From Brachionus koreanus (lineage: Eukaryota > Rotifera > Eurotatoria > Ploima > Brachionidae), in assembly GCA_016987375.1 (NCBI GenBank), contig PJRA01000272.1, positions 1,609,018 through 1,647,134 on the forward strand: a DNA stretch of 38,117 nt, written 5' to 3'. The notes below the pieces were generated by a model. It did no database searches. It was not told the DNA's origin and was given only the letters and a program-made list of their open reading frames with translations. How positions within the stretch are numbered: the first letter of the stretch is position 1; each line of letters begins with the position of its first letter. Below are positions 33,801 through 38,117 of this stretch, one piece after another. Both the position numbers and the translations under genes were made by a program.

Positions 33801-36800
33801 CCAAAAGTCCGTAATCAATTCATGCCAATAAAAAATAAAAAAGTGTTACTCTAACCTTTTCCAAACCAAACAAAAGTTGTATAATTTCATATGTTGGCTA
33901 AAATATTTTTCAAACAACAAATTTGAACTGCTTATGAACTCGTTAAAAAACACTTGAAAAAACTTAACTGTTATCGCTATTTTCAAATTACTATGCTACT
34001 AAGATACTTCTTTATTCGTTCACATGTTAGACAATAGCTATTTCTCCTCAGTTCGTATCTTTGGCTACCAGGTTTTGTGTTAGTATTCAAGTTAGTTAAA
34101 TCACGTAGTTCTGGAATTAACTTTGTTGCTCTTCGTTGAACTCTCTCAAACTCAGTCATGTCTTTTTCAAAATAAGGACACCAAGCACTGACAGAATATT
34201 CCAGATGTGGTCTAATCATTGAACAATGTAATAATTTGATAGTCTCGTTACAAGGATACTTAACTGCTTTCTTAATTAAACCCCACATTCTATTTGCTAT
34301 AGCATTTTTGACTTGGACTTGGGTAGTTCATTTTAAATTACTTTGTATGTAAATACCCAAATCCCTTTCAACGTTTGACTCACTTAAGGTTTTTGAACCA
34401 ATCTTATTATCAAACTCTGGTATTGTTAACTTTGTTACCAATATGAACAACTTTGCATTTATCTACATTAAACTGAGTCGACCACTCTTTTGACTTTTTA
34501 CACAATATATCTTTATCTGATTGAAGGTCACAAATCAAGTTCAAATTATCAATTTGTGGGACTCCACTTTTAACTTTTACTCAACTTGAGCTGGTATCCC
34601 CTTAAACTACTCTTTGTGAACGTTGTAAAAGAAACGCCTTTATACAATGTATCAGGCCTTCAACAAATCCAAAAATTTGAGTTTTTTAGAAGCTTTCTAT
34701 GAGAGACTTTATCGAAAGCTTTTGCAAAATATGTGTAAGTGATGATGAATGTGAATTGTGTTCAAATACCGAATTTGATTTCATCATTAAATGAAGCATT
34801 CTAAATTTAGCAATAATATAAATATGAATTTATATTATAAAAATATGTAAATTGAAAATATGAATTTTTTTTTAATTTTTTTACCATAATTTTAGATTAA
34901 AGTTATTATACTTTAAAATCCTACATCTTACATCACATCATTTCTTTAGGCTTCGACATTAATATTACTATTCATTGTAAATGGAGTATCTAAAAAATAA
35001 TTATATAGTGGAAAGTATACTTTATTTTTCTTTCTAATTTCCTACTAAATCAAAAGGTTGGTATTGTATTAGATCTATGATCTGATCTACTTTAAGATTA
35101 TATCTTTCCTTTGTTCCTGATTAGTAAAAATATGAAAATATTTTACACATAAGCATTTTTTAGTCGATAAATGAATATTAATTGTGTGTGTGAACATATT
35201 ATTGGATGTTTAAACCATAAACACACATACAGGTGTTTTCCAATTTTAAGTGCTAAGTTTAAATTTATCGAAATCTTCCTAATTTTGTAACTATGTAACT
35301 TATTAGTTTATAAACAATGGTCCTTCAGTAATATCTAATTTTGTATTAAATTTTTTTCATATACATAGTATTAAATGGGAGCAATTAGAAATAAAAATTT
35401 ATTTTCATCATTACATTCAAAAGCCGGAAAAGTTTTTTCGGCGCTTTATGCTACACCTTTTCTTTGTTTTTGCTTAAATAAATCTAATCATTTTTGAAAA
35501 TTTTTTTTCAATCAGAAATCTAAAATCAAAAAATTAATATTTTCATGGAATAAAAAGTAAAAAGAAAATTTTTTATTTTTTTTTTATTCAAAAACAATAA
35601 CTTTTAATTGATAAAAAAGTCTATTAGAATAGCTATACGTTTTTTTTAACAATAGGTGGAGTTCTTTTGCTGAGCTATTCGATGTTCGTTCGAATAGTTA
35701 ATGGAAAAAATATCAATACACCAAAACTAGTCGAAAGTTTCAACAAATACCTATTGTCGCCAGGCCCTAATTTGGTTGTTTGTGACGAAGGTCATATGCT
35801 CAAGGTTGAAACTTCAGCCCTTAACAAAAGTGTATCGAGATTTTCAACAGCACGTCGAATAGTCCTAACTGGCACGCCACTTCAAAACAATCTTATCGAG
35901 TATCATTGTATGGTTTCATTTGTCAAACCAAATCTTTTGGGCACAATCAAAGAATTCAAAAATCGCTTTGCTAATCCGATTAGTAATGGTCAGCACAAAG
36001 ATTCAACCGAAGCAGATGTTCGATACATGAAAAAAAGAGCTCATATTTTACACGAAGTACTTGACGGATGTGTCCAAAGAAAAGATTATGCGGTTATCCG
36101 TGATTATCTTAAACCCAAAAAAGAGTATGTCCTGAGCATTCGACTGTCAGATATTCAATTAGAGCTTTATCGTACTTATATTGAAATGTATGGAACAAGA
36201 ACTAAATTAAGCCGAACTAAAGGCGCCGAGTTATTTCAAGATTTTCAAATTTTGTACAGAGTTTGCTCACATCCTTGGGTTTTCAAGCTAAATGAAGTCA
36301 GAGTACTTCGAAGGGAGCAAAAACAAGCAGAAAAAAATTTTGTAGCCGATGATGACGAAGAAGAAAACGAAATAGAAATGGATACAGATATATTAGAAAT
36401 TTTCAGCGATAAAACCCAAAATAAAAAGTCAGAAGTGAATGGCGGTGGCATCAATGGTGAAAAACCGGCTACCAAAGTGGTAGAACGCTGGTGGTCAAGT
36501 CTAATTCCGAATGAAATGGAATTTGACATAAACATGAGTGGTAAGCTGGTTGTGTTGGAGAAAATTTTAAAACTTTGTGCCGAATTTGGCGACAAACTTC
36601 TTTTGTTTAGTCAAAGTTTGTTTACTTTGGATCTTGTTGAAATTTTTTTGGAAAAGTTAACCATAGAAAAAAAAGATAAGTGGAAAAAAGACGATGACTA
36701 TTTTAGGTTAGACGGCCAGACCGATGTAAGCAAACGGCAGCATGATGTGGACAAGTTCAATGAAGAGCGCAATCGACGCGCTAGGCTTTTTTTGATTTCG

Positions 36801-37874
36801 ACTAAGGCTGGAGGCATTGGAATCAATTTGACCGGTGCCAATCGATGCATTATATTTGACGCATGCTGGAATCCTTCCTATGACACTCAGTCTATTTTTA
36901 GAATTTATAGATTTGGACAAAAAAAAGATGTATTTGTTTATAGATTTTTGGCACAAGGCACCATGGAGGAAAAGATCTATCAAAGACAAGTGACTAAACA
37001 GTCTCTTTCTCATAGAGTGATTGATGAACACCAAATAGACAGGCACTTTACTAGTCAGGAAATAAATGAGTTGTATAATTTCGAGCCTGATTTGTGGAAT
37101 GAAAGAGGCATTGTGTTTGATATACCTGAGGATAATTTGCTTAAATCTTTGCTTGTCGATTGTAAAAAATGGATCTCAAAATACCATGAGCATGATTCGT
37201 TGCTTGAGAATAAATTAAATGAGGGTCTTAGTGAAGAGGAGCGTAAAGCTGCTTGGGAAGAATATGAAAATGAGAAAAGAACTCAAAATTCTAATGTAAA
37301 TCATAACGAAATAGCTATGCAGAACACATTCGCAAATATTCATGACATTCAAAACGATCCGAATTATTCTTTGAGATTATTCAATGAGATGTTTTCGAAT
37401 GAGACAAATAGAATTTCTGAGCCGTTCAATGCTCATATTCAAGCCATTCAAAGGGAACATTTAATGGAACAAATTCAGCAACAGAACGAAATCATGCGCC
37501 AGCATGAATTGAGAAATTCGATGCAAATGGACAAACTAATGAGAATTCAGGACAATAAGCAGATAAATAATTTTCAAAAAATGGAACAACTAATGCAAAA
37601 TTGTCAGTATAATTTGAATATACGAATTCCAGCTGGACAAAGAAAAGACATTGAAGCCAGGCCAAACAGTTATAGTCAAAATTTGGCAAATATTTTGGGT
37701 ACTCCAAAGCCAAGTTTAAATGATAATAAATTTTTAGAAAATTTACGAAATCAAAGTAGATCTTTGAATACAAAAGCTCCGAACTTGACCAATGTTATGG
37801 GCAAGAATTTAAAGCATGCTAACCAGCACAATTATTCAAATTCGAATCATCTAAACCTTGAGAAAAAATTTTAA
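30826..37874 (+). CDS. ATRX: ATRX/XNP SNF2-family chromatin remodeler
   Basis: Nuclear ATP-dependent remodeler; in animals it works with DAXX to place histone H3.3 at heterochromatin and repeats. Two coding exons (30826-33526, 35656-37874) joined across a 2129-bp intron give 1639 aa. Residues 1-750 are acidic, Ser/Asn-rich and low-complexity, with no ADD zinc finger, as in fly XNP. They include two clear copies of an EEEALSxLNxMAKEDGF module. The ATPase core follows: LAHCMGLGKTLQV (Walker A at 818-822), DEGH at 944-947 (an ATRX trademark), LTGTPLQNN, VQRKDY, then STKAGGIGINL and FRIYRFGQ. The C-terminal region has LSEEERKAAWEEYE and a Gln/Asn/Met-rich tail, as in vertebrate ATRX. The junction RKG|GVLLLSYSMF matches human ATRX. 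An acceptor-like TTAAAATAG before the start hints at a 5' UTR intron. Confidence 0.95.
33980..34740 (-). pseudogene. Antisense LINE relic inside the ATRX intron
   Basis: Minus-strand pieces give a CR1-like polymerase. KAFDKVSHRKLL (about 34720) comes first, then FNVDKCKVVHIGNKV (about 34440) and ERDLGIYIQSNLK (about 34350). The open segment 34288-33983 follows, with RPHLEYSVSAWCP and ERVQRRATKLIPELRDL. A stop after QSNLK, a frameshift near 34420 and loss of the catalytic YxDD region show it is inactive. It resembles the fragment at 5587 in the RPHLEY block but differs elsewhere. Confidence 0.82.
34741..35655. other. Remainder of the ATRX intron
   Basis: AT-rich sequence up to the acceptor AACAATAG at 35655. 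No exon-like or repeat feature recognised. Confidence 0.45.
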
Positions 37875-38047
37875 AAATTTTTATCTAATAGAAATTTTTT
37901 TTTAAATTTATATGTTGAGTTATTTTTTTCTGTCGTTTCGCAGTTCAACTGATTTAAAGTTTAGTGTAAATTTTTTTTTGTATTTTTGCTATAATTAATG
38001 TTCGTTTCATGTCAATTTTTCCAGGAATTTTCTTCTATTTCAGGATG

Positions 38048-38053
38048 AATAAA
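38048..38053 (+). terminator. Polyadenylation signal AATAAA of ATRX
   Basis: AATAAA about 175 bp after the ATRX stop, in a less biased patch of sequence than usual here. Confidence 0.45.
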
Positions 38054-38117
38054 ATTAAACTAAACTCTTACAAACATTTTGTAAATATTTTATTAATTAA
38101 AGAAAAAAAAAATATAT

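Noticed and set aside
1..38117. tRNA, rRNA and CRISPR arrays
   Set aside because: None recognised by eye on either strand; a covariance-model scan would be needed to exclude small RNA genes.

Overview
The window is nuclear DNA from an animal. It is very AT-rich, with compact genes whose introns are mostly about 50 to 70 bp GT-AG introns, and it carries animal-type genes: a nicotinic-receptor subunit, HMGB proteins, ATRX/XNP, a Ctr copper transporter, pirin and DDX24. No ADD zinc finger was seen in the ATRX protein. These traits fit a small-genome invertebrate. A monogonont rotifer such as Brachionus is my best guess, but that is inference from gene style and composition, not a database match.

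Layout. 1-1800: sparse, with a possible LINE tail and two small fold-back structures. 1806-2688 (-): Ctr-type copper transporter in four exons. 4479-5481: a 1003-bp non-autonomous DNA transposon with 124-bp terminal inverted repeats and an 8-bp target duplication. 5587-8740: LINE and transposase debris. 10738-14694 (+): five-exon nicotinic acetylcholine receptor-like subunit; its large intron holds a fold-back element interrupted by an assembly gap. 14798-14994: small TTAA-flanked MITE. 15254-15784 (+): fucose mutarotase. 16150-16616: dead mariner transposase. 17300-19602 (-): DDX24/Mak5 RNA helicase in six exons. 19950-20452 (+): ATP synthase inhibitor IF1. 21186-22118 (-): pirin. 22701-24386 (+): an eight-exon protein joining a cysteine-rich N-terminus, an F-box and a UBC (E2) domain that lacks its catalytic cysteine. 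24843-26694 (-): two tandem HMGB genes. 27000-30540: gene-poor, with a broken LINE. 30826-37874 (+): ATRX/XNP chromatin remodeler in two coding exons, with an antisense LINE relic in its intron.

The genes are ordinary eukaryotic single genes, not an operon. DDX24/IF1 and pirin/F-box-UBC are divergent pairs that could share promoter regions. Spliced models were built by hand from GT-AG sites, frame continuity and family alignment from memory; every multi-exon model listed closes to a whole number of codons. The most unusual item is the F-box/UBC fusion with glycine at the E2 active-site position.
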